NCBI GenBank assembly: GCA_017432565.1
Contig: JAFRIW010000056.1
Location: forward strand, 186,001-250,000
Length of the DNA: 64,000 nt
Direction: 5' to 3'
Source: Lachnospiraceae bacterium
Lineage (GTDB): Bacteria > Bacillota > Clostridia > Lachnospirales > Lachnospiraceae
Both the position numbers and the translations under genes were made by a program. Positions 43,172-51,521 of the stretch are shown here, piece after piece. Each line of letters opens with the position of its first letter. Position 1 is the stretch's first letter. Below the pieces are notes generated by a model. The model was not told the DNA's origin. It ran no database searches and saw only the letters and a list, made by a program, of their open reading frames with translations.

Positions 43172-44650
43172 ATGGCACTGATGACTGCGAAGGAATATGT
43201 GGACAGCCTGAGAAAGCTGAATACCAGGGTATATATGTTCGGCAAGCGGGTGGAGAATTTTGTGGATCACCCGATCATCCGTCCGTCCATCAATTCCATT
43301 GCGATGACTTACGCGCTGGCACAGCAGGATGAGTACAGGGATATCATGACCGCTTACTCGGAGCTGACCGGGACCCGCGTGAACCGTTTCTGCCATCTTC
43401 ATCAGAGCACGGAAGATCTGATGAATAAGGTTAAGATGCAGCGCCTGCTCGGACAGAAGACCGGCGCATGCTTCCAGCGGTGTGTCGGCATGGACGCCAT
43501 CAATGCGGTCTGGTCGACGACCTATGAGGTGGATCAGAAATACGGGACACCGTATCATGAGAGATTCCGGCAGTACCTGAAGTACGTTCAGGAGAACGAT
43601 CTGACCGTCGACGGTGCCATGACCGATCCGAAGGGTGACCGCGGTCTGCCGCCTTCAAAGCAGGCGGATCCGGACATGTTTCTGCACATTGTCGAAAAGA
43701 ACGAGAAGGGCATCATTGTCAACGGAGCCAAAGCCCACCAGACCGGCGCCGTCAATTCCCATGAGCATCTGATCATGCCCACCCAGGCGATGAAGGAAGA
43801 AGATAAAGCTTATGCCGTCTCCTTCGCCGTCCCGGCGGATGCCGAGGGCATTACGATGATTTACGGCCGTCAGTCCTGCGACACCAGAAAGCTGGAAGGA
43901 AGCGGATGCATGGACTGCGGCAACTGCAAGTTCGGCGGACAGGAAGCGCTGGTCGTTTTCGACCATGTCTTTGTCCCGTGGGACCGGGTCTTCCTCTGCG
44001 AGGAATATGAGTTTGCCGGTATGCTGGTCGAGCGCTTTGCCGGATATCACAGGCAGAGTTACGGCGGATGCAAGGTCGGCGTGGGCGATGTCCTGATCGG
44101 TGCGGCAGCCCTTGCGGCGGAGGCAAACGGAGCCGCGAAGGCCTCGCACATCAAGGACAAGCTGATCGAGATGACGCACCTGAATGAAACGCTGTATTCC
44201 TGCGGCATCGCCTGTTCCGCGCTCGGTCACGAGACGGCGGCCGGCAATTATGAGATCGACAACCTGCTCGCAAATGTCTGTAAGCAGAATGTGACACGGT
44301 TCCCGTACGAGATCGCCCGGCTGGCGGAGGACATCGCAGGCGGTCTGATGGTGACGATGCCGTCGCAGGCAGATTTTGACTCGGAGGAGACCGGAGAATA
44401 CTGCAGGAAATACTTCCGCGGACAGGCAGGAATGGACACGATGGACCGCATGAAGGTCCTGCGGCTGATCGAGAATCTGACGCTTGGAACGGCGGCGGTC
44501 GGCTACCGCACCGAATCCATGCACGGCGCGGGCAGTCCGCAGGCCCAGAGGATCATGATCTCCAGGCAGTGGGATATCGAGGAAAAGAAGAATTACGCAA
44601 GGCGCCTTGCGGGAATCGGAACAGCCGGGGATGCCGGAGAAGAGCTTTAA
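43172..44650 (+). CDS. abfD: 4-hydroxybutyryl-CoA dehydratase / vinylacetyl-CoA isomerase homologue
   Basis: A 492-residue FAD and [4Fe-4S] enzyme with close motif-level similarity to Clostridium aminobutyricum AbfD. From memory, that enzyme's cluster ligands are Cys99, Cys103, His292 and Cys299; here they appear as Cys100, Cys104 (GACFQRCVGMD), His293 and Cys300 (GYHRQSYGGCKVG), shifted by one, with the neighbouring Tyr297 and Lys301 also kept. The enzyme dehydrates 4-hydroxybutyryl-CoA to crotonyl-CoA by a ketyl radical. One local difference: a CxxCxxC stretch (Cys246, Cys249, Cys252) where my remembered reference has none, and a shortened C-terminal loop. No 4-hydroxybutyrate dehydrogenase, CoA-transferase or thiolase is nearby, so the physiological substrate may be another 4-hydroxyacyl-CoA. 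AAGGAGG precedes the ATG. Confidence 0.92.
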   Translation: MALMTAKEYVDSLRKLNTRVYMFGKRVENFVDHPIIRPSINSIAMTYALAQQDEYRDIMTAYSELTGTRVNRFCHLHQSTEDLMNKVKMQRLLGQKTGACFQRCVGMDAINAVWSTTYEVDQKYGTPYHERFRQYLKYVQENDLTVDGAMTDPKGDRGLPPSKQADPDMFLHIVEKNEKGIIVNGAKAHQTGAVNSHEHLIMPTQAMKEEDKAYAVSFAVPADAEGITMIYGRQSCDTRKLEGSGCMDCGNCKFGGQEALVVFDHVFVPWDRVFLCEEYEFAGMLVERFAGYHRQSYGGCKVGVGDVLIGAAALAAEANGAAKASHIKDKLIEMTHLNETLYSCGIACSALGHETAAGNYEIDNLLANVCKQNVTRFPYEIARLAEDIAGGLMVTMPSQADFDSEETGEYCRKYFRGQAGMDTMDRMKVLRLIENLTLGTAAVGYRTESMHGAGSPQAQRIMISRQWDIEEKKNYARRLAGIGTAGDAGEEL

Positions 44651-44680
44651 GGAAGATTCTGCGGGACAGGGAGGTGCGGT

Positions 44681-45100
44681 ATGATATCGATCGGACAGAA
44701 AGCATCTTTTTCCAAAACCATCAGCGAGAGTGACGTCTATCTCTTTGCCGGGATCACCGGCGACCTGAATCCGCTGCACGTCAATGAGGCGGCAGCCCGG
44801 AAAATGATGTTCGGGAAGCGGATTGCCCACGGCATGCTGACGAGTTCGTTTATTTCGACCGTGATCGCTTCTTCGCTGCCGGGGCCGGGGACGATCTATA
44901 TGGAGCAGAACAGCCGGTTTCTCGCACCGGTCTATCTGGGCGACACCATCACGGCCTGTGTCGAGGTCGAGGAGCTGCTGCCGCGCGGAAAAGCAAGACT
45001 GCGTACACAGGTCTTCAATCAGGACGGCAAACTGGTGGTGGACGGAACCGCGCTGGTGAAGCTGCCGAAGGAAGAGCAGGCTGCGGAGGATCAGTCATGA
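44681..45100 (+). CDS. MaoC-like (R)-specific enoyl-CoA hydratase
   Basis: A 139-residue single hot-dog domain of the MaoC/PhaJ family. The catalytic pair is Asp28 and His33 in GDLNPLH, followed by the overhang segment and GKRIAHGML. It should add water to a trans-2-enoyl-CoA (such as crotonyl-CoA, the AbfD product) to give an (R)-3-hydroxyacyl-CoA, or act in reverse. GGGAGGTG precedes the ATG. It follows abfD by 30 bases and overlaps the TIM-barrel gene by four (ATGA), so the three belong together. Confidence 0.88.
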   Translation: MISIGQKASFSKTISESDVYLFAGITGDLNPLHVNEAAARKMMFGKRIAHGMLTSSFISTVIASSLPGPGTIYMEQNSRFLAPVYLGDTITACVEVEELLPRGKARLRTQVFNQDGKLVVDGTALVKLPKEEQAAEDQS

Positions 45101-45882
45101 AGATCGGATGTTCGGTTTTTGACAACAATGAGATCCGGATGGCGAAGGAAGCGGGATATGAGTACATCGAGCTGAAGGGAAAGCTTCTCTATGCCATGTC
45201 CGGCGATGAGGCACAGGAGACGGCGCGCACCCTCGTGGAGACCGGTCTCGAGGCCTACGGCATCAACGCCTACTGCGGTCCGGAGCTTCAGATGATCGGG
45301 CCGGGGTACGATCCGGCGGCAGCAAGACGCTACGCGGAGAAGCTCGCCGACCGCACGGCACCGCTCGGGACGAAAATGATCGGGATCGGTTCGCCCGCGT
45401 CCCGCCGTCTGCCGCAGGGAGCGTCAAAAGAGGCGCGGGCTGATGCTTCCGGACAGCTGCGGGAGTTCCTGCAGATCACGGCGGAGGTGTTTGCGCCTTT
45501 CGGAATTACGGTCTGTCTGGAGCCGCTGGCGCCGGTGTTCTGCAATTTCGTCAACACCGCCTCGGAGGCGGCGCAGATCATCGGACAGGCCGGCTGTGAC
45601 AATCTCGGGATCGTCATCGATTATTACAGTATGGAGCTTGCCGGCGAGAAAGAAGAGGAATGGATGCCGTATTTTGACCTGATCCGGCATGCACACACCT
45701 CCGACGACGACAGGGATCCGTACCGGCGCACGTACCTGTTCCCGGAAAAGGAAACAGTCCATCAGGAGAGGATCCGGCGGCTTCTGGCGGCGGGGTATCA
45801 GGGAAATCTGACACTCGAGATGGATCTGCCGGCTGATGCGGCGAAGGCGGCGCAGAGTTTCCGGATTCTGAGCGGCTTCTGA
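45097..45882 (+). CDS. Sugar isomerase/epimerase-like TIM barrel protein, last gene of the island
   Basis: A 261-residue xylose-isomerase-like TIM barrel. Candidate metal residues are Glu in CLEPLAPVF, Asp in GIVIDYYSM, His in RHAHTSDDD and Glu in LTLEMDLP. It is unlike the module A barrel (23372) in its motifs, e.g. VIDYYSME in place of CLDGGHLE, so the substrate probably differs. Translation is coupled to the MaoC gene. A palindromic terminator about 60 bases later closes the island. The precise reaction (isomerase, epimerase or lyase) cannot be told. Confidence 0.8.
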   Translation: MKIGCSVFDNNEIRMAKEAGYEYIELKGKLLYAMSGDEAQETARTLVETGLEAYGINAYCGPELQMIGPGYDPAAARRYAEKLADRTAPLGTKMIGIGSPASRRLPQGASKEARADASGQLREFLQITAEVFAPFGITVCLEPLAPVFCNFVNTASEAAQIIGQAGCDNLGIVIDYYSMELAGEKEEEWMPYFDLIRHAHTSDDDRDPYRRTYLFPEKETVHQERIRRLLAAGYQGNLTLEMDLPADAAKAAQSFRILSGF

Positions 45883-45909
45883 AAACAGAAGCGGATTTCA
45901 TTGATTTTA

Positions 45910-45967
45910 TTCAAATCATTGTGCAAAAAGGGATATAATAGGACTGCAATATTGCAGTCCTTCTTTT
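45910..45967 (+). terminator. Palindromic terminator of the catabolic island, with promoter-like bases inside the gap
   Basis: GGACTGCAAT (45941-45950) is followed at once by its exact reverse complement (45951-45960) and TTCTTTTT, a rho-independent terminator 58 bases after the last island gene. TTCAAA (45910-45915), 18 bases, TATAAT (45934-45939) looks like a promoter for the next gene; if so, the stem lies at its start point and would act on that transcript too. Confidence 0.7.
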
Positions 45968-45997
45968 TGGGCAGAAAATACGGCGGATGATGACAGT

Positions 45998-48511
45998 ATG
46001 ATCTGTCACGCGGATCAGACCATGAAACAGAACGGGAAGACAATTGCATATACGGCAATTCTGTCGTTTCTTCTCCCGACGGTGATCCTGTCGGCTGTCT
46101 TCGCTTATCTGAAAATCACGCCCTTCGGAAACCGCACACTCCTGGTGAAGGATATGGCATGGCAGTATCTGGCGGTTTACGGGTATTACCGGCGCGTCTT
46201 TCACGGCAGCGAGGATTTCTTTTATTCCCTGAGCATGGGGCCGGGCGGGGGCACCATCGGCCTTTTCGCCTACCTGCTGACGAGTCCGCTTCTGATTCCG
46301 CTGATCTTTGTAAAGCCGACCTCCTTCGCGACTGCGATCTCTCTCATGTGTCTTCTGAAGGCGGGACTTTGCGGTCTTTCCTTCAGCCTGTTCGGGCTGT
46401 TTCACAAGGCAGACAGCGGTGACTGTGAGGCGTGTGCCGCGCCGTCTGCGGTGCGTATTCTCTCCGCAGCGGTCCTTTCCTGCTGTTATGCGCTGTGCGC
46501 CTACGCCCTTGCCAATATTTACAACACGTTCTGGATCGATGTGGTGGCGATCTTTCCGCTGCTCGCGCTGTGCCACGAGCGGATGATGGAGAAGGAAGCA
46601 CGCTTTTCGGGAAAATGGACAATCCTGTATGTGCTGTGTACGGCCGGCACCCTGTATCTGAACTATTATATTGCCTTTATGGCACTTCTGTTTATCGCGA
46701 TCCGCACACTGATGATCAGCACGGGTCTGAGGAGTATGGTCCGGTGCCTTCTGTCAACACTGCTGGGGGCAGGGCTGGTGATGGCGCTCATGCTGCCGAC
46801 GGGACTCTCCGTGTTCGGCAGTGCCAAGGACACCTCGATCATGGAAGATCCGACCCAGGGCGCTTATGTCGCCCCCTGGCGGATTCTGGTGAAGCTCCTT
46901 CCCGGGCAATACAATATACACGATCTTTTTTCGGGACTTCCGAATATTTACTGCGGTCTGATCCCTGTGGCGCTCACGGCAGTCTATCTGTTTTCAAAAC
47001 GGATCGGACTGCGCAGAAAGCTGATGAATCTCCTGATGCTCGGGATTCTGCTTCTGTCCTGCTCAGTGGACGGACTGAACCTGATCTGGCATGTCGGGAT
47101 GCAGCCGTCCGGCTATCTGTATCGCTATTCTTTCCTGATCAGCTTTATGATTCTGCTGTGCGCGCAGGAAGTGCAGTCCGCATTCTTTCAAAGGCACAAT
47201 GAGACGCCAGCCGCCCGGCCGTCCGGGCTTCGTGCGGCGGCTGTCGGGGCGCTTTGTGCCCTGCAGCTGACGGGACTTGTTCTGAACACAAACCATTATC
47301 TTTCCGTGCTGGAGGAGACGGAAGTACCCTCGATGGAGACGATCACCATGCAGATCAATGCCAGGTCTCAGCTCTGGGAGTCTCTCAGGAACCTGGATCC
47401 CGGCTTCTATCGCGCGGAGGCTGTCGTGCCGTTTTCGGAAAATGACCCTCTGATGTACGGATACTGCGGAATCCGGCATTACAGCTCCATTCAGCAGACG
47501 GACGTGCGGAATTTCCTGATCCGGCTCGGATTCAACGACACCGGCCTCTATACAACTTATACACCTCAGAATACATACACCGCAGATGTGCTTCTTGGAC
47601 TGAAATACTGTGCCCATCCGGATCACATGGAGAAGAATGAGGGAGTTCTTCCGCTGGCCTATGTGACAGACTTAAAGAGCGCTGCGAATCAGAAGGATGT
47701 GGAGCAGGCGGAAGAGAGAAGGAAAGAATTGCTGGAGGGACGGCTCGGCTCGGACGGCGATCCCTTCCTGACGGCACAGTCCCTTCTGTCGGAAGCGGCC
47801 GGAATAACCGGAGAAGCCGCAGCTCCCCAGGTCTTTTACCGGCCTGAGGTTCTGTCTTCCGGGGACAATACTTACAGACTGAAAATGACCCGGACCGGGG
47901 CGCTTTATCTGTTTATTGAGGGCACGAACGAGAACCCGCAGAACATCCTTGTGCACGTGGACGGGACGGAGAAGGGCGTCTTCGGAAACAACGTCTGCAG
48001 GGAAGTGATCCGGCTCGGAGAGTATCGGGAAGGAGATACGGTTGAAATAGAACTGTCCAACCTGTCTGAGCCCTGGCCGGAAGAAAAAGTTCTGTTTGTT
48101 TCGGAGGACACGGAAGAGGTGGACCGGGCGACACAGTCCGCCCGGGAGCACGAAGCCGCGATACAGATGCACACATCGTCGCATCTGACCATCACGGCGA
48201 ACGCGGAAGATATGCAGATTCCGGAGCTCGCGGTTCTGCTTCCGTATGATACAAACTGGCAGTGCCGCGTAAACGGTAAGCGGCAGGAGACGGAGCGGTT
48301 TCTGGGAGAATTCATGAAGATCCGGCTCCCGGCTTCCAGGGAAAAGGTCACGGTTGATCTGAAATACCGGCCCGCCGGACTGTATGCAGGCTGTGCTGTC
48401 TCGCTCCTGTGCTTTGCGGTTCTTGCGGTCCTGCTTCTTGGCGGAGCCGGCCTGATCAGACTGCCGGACAGAGAATACGGGAATAAAAGAAGAGAGAGGA
48501 TGAAATCATGA
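45998..48511 (+). CDS. YfhO-family membrane glycosyltransferase-like protein
   Basis: An 837-residue polytopic protein of the YfhO family. About twelve to fourteen helices fill residues 10-430, then a large outside domain (about 440-780) and one final helix (about 790-815) with a basic tail KRRERMK. YfhO proteins are GT-C-like and are linked to glycosylation of cell-wall polymers such as lipoteichoic acid; GxxxxLVKDMAWQY and SLSMGPGGGT near the N-terminus match the family. The start is uncertain: ATG 45998 has no good ribosome site, and ATG 46022 (MKQNGKT) would also leave the first helix intact. It overlaps the small membrane-protein gene by four bases. Confidence 0.85.
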   Translation: MICHADQTMKQNGKTIAYTAILSFLLPTVILSAVFAYLKITPFGNRTLLVKDMAWQYLAVYGYYRRVFHGSEDFFYSLSMGPGGGTIGLFAYLLTSPLLIPLIFVKPTSFATAISLMCLLKAGLCGLSFSLFGLFHKADSGDCEACAAPSAVRILSAAVLSCCYALCAYALANIYNTFWIDVVAIFPLLALCHERMMEKEARFSGKWTILYVLCTAGTLYLNYYIAFMALLFIAIRTLMISTGLRSMVRCLLSTLLGAGLVMALMLPTGLSVFGSAKDTSIMEDPTQGAYVAPWRILVKLLPGQYNIHDLFSGLPNIYCGLIPVALTAVYLFSKRIGLRRKLMNLLMLGILLLSCSVDGLNLIWHVGMQPSGYLYRYSFLISFMILLCAQEVQSAFFQRHNETPAARPSGLRAAAVGALCALQLTGLVLNTNHYLSVLEETEVPSMETITMQINARSQLWESLRNLDPGFYRAEAVVPFSENDPLMYGYCGIRHYSSIQQTDVRNFLIRLGFNDTGLYTTYTPQNTYTADVLLGLKYCAHPDHMEKNEGVLPLAYVTDLKSAANQKDVEQAEERRKELLEGRLGSDGDPFLTAQSLLSEAAGITGEAAAPQVFYRPEVLSSGDNTYRLKMTRTGALYLFIEGTNENPQNILVHVDGTEKGVFGNNVCREVIRLGEYREGDTVEIELSNLSEPWPEEKVLFVSEDTEEVDRATQSAREHEAAIQMHTSSHLTITANAEDMQIPELAVLLPYDTNWQCRVNGKRQETERFLGEFMKIRLPASREKVTVDLKYRPAGLYAGCAVSLLCFAVLAVLLLGGAGLIRLPDREYGNKRRERMKS

Positions 48512-48717
48512 ACAGTGATCCGAAATATACACTTGGCTTTATCGGACTTGCCATCACGGCGATCCTGGCGGTTCTGAAGCTGACCGGCGTTCTGCAGATC
48601 AGCTGGTTCGTCGTTTTTCTTCCGATCATCGCCGCCTTGGTGATTGTCTTAATGCTGTTCGCATTTCTGCTGGCCGCATTGTTCTATAAAGACGACAATA
48701 AAGACGACAAGTCCTGA
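48508..48717 (+). CDS. Small two-helix membrane protein
   Basis: A 69-residue protein with helices near 10-25 and 32-60 and a charged tail KDDNKDDKS. The segment LKLTGVLQISWFVVFLPI resembles small proteins often annotated as transmembrane Fragile-X-F protein, a family without known function. It starts in ATGA overlap with yfhO after AGAGAGGATG, so it is translated together with it. Its last 34 bases overlap the 3' end of aroA on the other strand, a tail-to-tail overlap. Confidence 0.75.
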   Translation: MNSDPKYTLGFIGLAITAILAVLKLTGVLQISWFVVFLPIIAALVIVLMLFAFLLAALFYKDDNKDDKS

Positions 48718-50096
48718 AAGAACGCGGGATAACTGATCCTGACACATGCCTCGTCGTCCAGCGTGCATTCTCCTTCTGCGACAAGGGCAGCCACGGCAAA
48801 GCTCATGGCGATCCGGTGATCCAGGCCGGTGCGGATGAGCGCGCCGTGCAGCGCCGCACCTTCACCCCGGCTTTTTCCCGCAAGAATCATACCGTCCTCT
48901 GTCGGCACTGCCTCGGCGCCCATCGCGCGGAGGTTTTCTGTGACGTAGGCGATCCGGTCAGATTCCTTGACCTTCAGCTCCGCCGCATCCCGGATCACTG
49001 TCTCGCCCTCTGCACAGGCGGCGAGAACAGCGAGAATCGGGATTTCGTCGATCAGCGTCGGGATCAGTGCACCTTCAATCACAATGCCGCTCAGCTGTGA
49101 TGAGCGCACCAGAAGATCGCAGGCGGGTTCACCGGGCACACAGCGAAGAGCCTCCTGTGCTTCCTGAAGAGATCTGCCCAGGAGTACCCCCGGCTCATCC
49201 GGATTTTGCCCGGAGGCATAATAAGTCAGGTCTGCCCCCATCTGTTCCACAGCTGTAAGAAAGCCCGCCCGCGTCGGATTGATGCCCACGCCGCGGACCA
49301 GCACTTCGGAGCCGGGAACCAGCAGAGCCGCCGCAATAAAATAAGCGGCAGAGGAGATATCGCCGGGAACGGAAATATCCTGTGCATATAATTCTTCTGC
49401 GGGCCTGATCAGCGCCGTATACGCGCCGGAAGAATTTCCCTGTTCGAAGCCGCAGGACAGCTCCGCTCCGAATAAGGAGAGCATTTTCTCCGTGTGGTCG
49501 CGGGATCGCGCGGGTTCCGTCACGCAGGTTTCTCCTTCCGCATACAGGCCGGCGCAGAGAATGGCCGATTTGACCTGTGCGGAGGCGACGGGCGAAGTGT
49601 AGGAGATGCCGTGCAGCGCCGTACCGCGGATTCGTAGAGGAGCGCAGCCGTTCCCGTTCACAGATTCGATGTCCGCCCCCATGCGGGAGAGCGGTTCGAT
49701 GACACGTTTCATCGGCCGGCGGTTGATGGACTCATCTCCGGAGAGAATACAGGTAAATGGCTGCGGCGCCAGAATGCCGGAGAGTATCCGGGTGGTTGTG
49801 CCGCTGTTGCCGGTCTCCAGAAGGGGATCTGCCGGTGCAGACAGGCCCCGGAGACCTTTCCCGTGAACCAGGACCTGTGTTTCTCCGGCCGGATCCGTGT
49901 GCAGCTCGATCGGAATCTGAAGACGGCGGAAGCAGTCAATTGTGGACAGACAGTCCGCTCCGGAGAGAAAATGCCGGATTCTTGTGGTTCCCTGTGCAAT
50001 GGAGCCGAACATGACGGCGCGGTGGGAGATCGACTTATCCCCCGGGATCTGAATACTTCCGGAGAGAGGGCCGGCGGTCTTTATCAGTTTCATCAT
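48684..50096 (-). CDS. aroA: 3-phosphoshikimate 1-carboxyvinyltransferase (EPSP synthase)
   Basis: A 470-residue enzyme joining PEP and shikimate 3-phosphate in chorismate synthesis. Motifs: GDKSISHRA near residue 20, NSGTTTRILSG near 95, SAQVKSAIL near 175, the catalytic aspartate in LIDEIPILA and KESDRI. It is some 30 residues longer than usual, with an insert around 290-325. NSGTT wording is that of the Gram-positive (class II) group. It overlaps tyrA by four bases upstream, so the two are translated together, and overlaps the small membrane-protein gene at its end. ATG 50096 or the next codon ATG 50093 could be the start. Confidence 0.95.
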   Translation of the reverse strand: MMKLIKTAGPLSGSIQIPGDKSISHRAVMFGSIAQGTTRIRHFLSGADCLSTIDCFRRLQIPIELHTDPAGETQVLVHGKGLRGLSAPADPLLETGNSGTTTRILSGILAPQPFTCILSGDESINRRPMKRVIEPLSRMGADIESVNGNGCAPLRIRGTALHGISYTSPVASAQVKSAILCAGLYAEGETCVTEPARSRDHTEKMLSLFGAELSCGFEQGNSSGAYTALIRPAEELYAQDISVPGDISSAAYFIAAALLVPGSEVLVRGVGINPTRAGFLTAVEQMGADLTYYASGQNPDEPGVLLGRSLQEAQEALRCVPGEPACDLLVRSSQLSGIVIEGALIPTLIDEIPILAVLAACAEGETVIRDAAELKVKESDRIAYVTENLRAMGAEAVPTEDGMILAGKSRGEGAALHGALIRTGLDHRIAMSFAVAALVAEGECTLDDEACVRISYPAFFQDLSSLLSSL

Positions 50097-51304
50097 GAAT
50101 GACGCTCCTTTCCGGTTTCCTCAGACCGGTGCTGCCGCACAAGGTCGGAAATTCCTTCCGCGATGGAAGATGTGTGACCTGCCGCCGGATGAACGGTGTA
50201 ACCGCCGTCCTGCAGAGTACGGACGGCAAGGTCAGCGGAAGCGGCATCCGGCAGTTCCACCCGCAGGACACCTTCCTGGTATTCCCGGTTATGCGTAATT
50301 CCGAGGTTCTTGATGTTGACGCCGTGCTGCGCCAGAATCGTGGCGACGTCCGCGATGACGCCCGGCCGGTCGGCGATGTCGACGTATAATGAATAGACCT
50401 TCCGGATCGGACCGGACGGACCGGTAATGAAGCTGTCCCTGTACATCCTTGCATTTGCAAAAAAGTCATAGAGCTCCGCCGCGTCGCCTCCGGATATCTT
50501 TCCGGCAAAATCAGTCAGAACCCCGATATACTGCTCAAGGAGAGAGAGGATGTTGTCCCGGTTGGTGAGACAGATCTGCTGCCACATGACCGGAGAAGAG
50601 GAAGAAATCCGGGTCAGATCCCGGAAGCCGCCGGCTGCAATCAGCTTCAGCAGCCCGTCTTCGCCGTCGGAAGCGCGCACCAGATTGACCAGAGATGCCG
50701 AGATGACATGAGGCAGGTGGGAGATGGCAGCGACTGCATAGTCGTGCCGGGAGCAGTCCAGCACCAGCGGAATTGCCTTAAGAGACGCGATCAGCGTGCG
50801 GAATTCCTCTGTTTTCTCCGCCGGCACTTCCTCCTCGGGGGTCAGGATATAATAGGCATTTTCAAGCAGGGAAGCGCGGGAATTGCGGTATCTGGTCCGC
50901 TCGGAGCCGGTCATCGGATGTCCGCCGATAAACTGCGGCGCGAGCCGCCCTCCCTCAAAGGAGCGGATGTGGTCGTGAATATCCTGCTTGGTGGAACCGA
51001 TATCCGTGAGAATGGCATCCGGGGAAAGATTAGGCGCGACTGCCGCGATGTTGGCGGCATTGTCGGCCACGGGTGCGCACAGAAAGACATAGCCGCAATC
51101 CCGGAATTCCGGGCCGATCTTCTGAAAGCCCCGGTTGATGACGCCTTCCTCCGCGGCCAGCTCCAGCGTGTCCTGCGACGGATTAAAAGCGTAAATCGTG
51201 CATTCCGGATAAGTGTTTCTGAGTGCCTTTGCGATGGAGCCGCCGATCAGGCCCAGTCCGATCATTCCGAAACATGCATGTTCAAAATCCGACTTGCCGC
51301 TCAT
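50093..51304 (-). CDS. tyrA: Prephenate dehydrogenase with ACT domain
   Basis: A 403-residue enzyme converting prephenate to 4-hydroxyphenylpyruvate for tyrosine. The NAD loop GLGLIGGSIAK lies near residues 16-26, the active-site His in GGHPMTGSE near 128, and the helical dimer domain spans 165-280. A C-terminal ACT domain (about 298-370, VDIADRPGVIADVATIL) points to tyrosine feedback control. It heads the tyrA-aroA operon and is divergent from leuS across 217 bases. A TATAAT on the minus strand (51394-51389) is a possible -10, without a clear -35. Confidence 0.95.
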   Translation of the reverse strand: MSGKSDFEHACFGMIGLGLIGGSIAKALRNTYPECTIYAFNPSQDTLELAAEEGVINRGFQKIGPEFRDCGYVFLCAPVADNAANIAAVAPNLSPDAILTDIGSTKQDIHDHIRSFEGGRLAPQFIGGHPMTGSERTRYRNSRASLLENAYYILTPEEEVPAEKTEEFRTLIASLKAIPLVLDCSRHDYAVAAISHLPHVISASLVNLVRASDGEDGLLKLIAAGGFRDLTRISSSSPVMWQQICLTNRDNILSLLEQYIGVLTDFAGKISGGDAAELYDFFANARMYRDSFITGPSGPIRKVYSLYVDIADRPGVIADVATILAQHGVNIKNLGITHNREYQEGVLRVELPDAASADLAVRTLQDGGYTVHPAAGHTSSIAEGISDLVRQHRSEETGKERHS

Positions 51305-51425
51305 TCTTTTGTCTCCTTATCAGTTTTTCCGGCAGCCGCGGGGACATGCAGACGCCCCTGCGGGTATCTTCCCGTTTATAATGCAGATATTATACAATAT
51401 CGGGGCCTGAAAAGCGCGGTGATAA

Positions 51426-51455
51426 TTGACAAAAAAAACAGCAGAAGACTAAAAT
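51426..51455 (+). promoter_or_regulatory. leuS promoter
   Basis: Consensus -35 TTGACA (51426-51431), 18-base A-rich spacer, -10 TAAAAT (51450-51455). Predicted start near 51462, giving a leader of about 60 bases. Confidence 0.8.
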
Positions 51456-51475
51456 AGACTAATTGTACAACTCAG

Positions 51476-51495
51476 TCAGGCGGGAATCCGCCTGA
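51476..51495 (+). promoter_or_regulatory. Leader hairpin of leuS
   Basis: TCAGGCGG (51476-51483) pairs perfectly with CCGCCTGA (51488-51495), loop GAAT. It lies in the short leader, followed by TCATTACTTTTC. Too short for a T-box; its role is unknown. Confidence 0.6.
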
Positions 51496-51521
51496 TCATT
51501 ACTTTTCAGAGGAGTCATGTT

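Noticed and set aside
43172..44650. 4-hydroxyphenylacetate 3-monooxygenase (HpaB) reading of the AbfD homologue
   Set aside because: Same fold, but HpaB lacks the four Fe-S ligands, all of which are present here.
51456..51521. T-box leader before leuS
   Set aside because: Only about 60 bases lie between the predicted start and the ATG. There is no specifier stem or the conserved antiterminator bulge; only a simple 8-bp hairpin is present.
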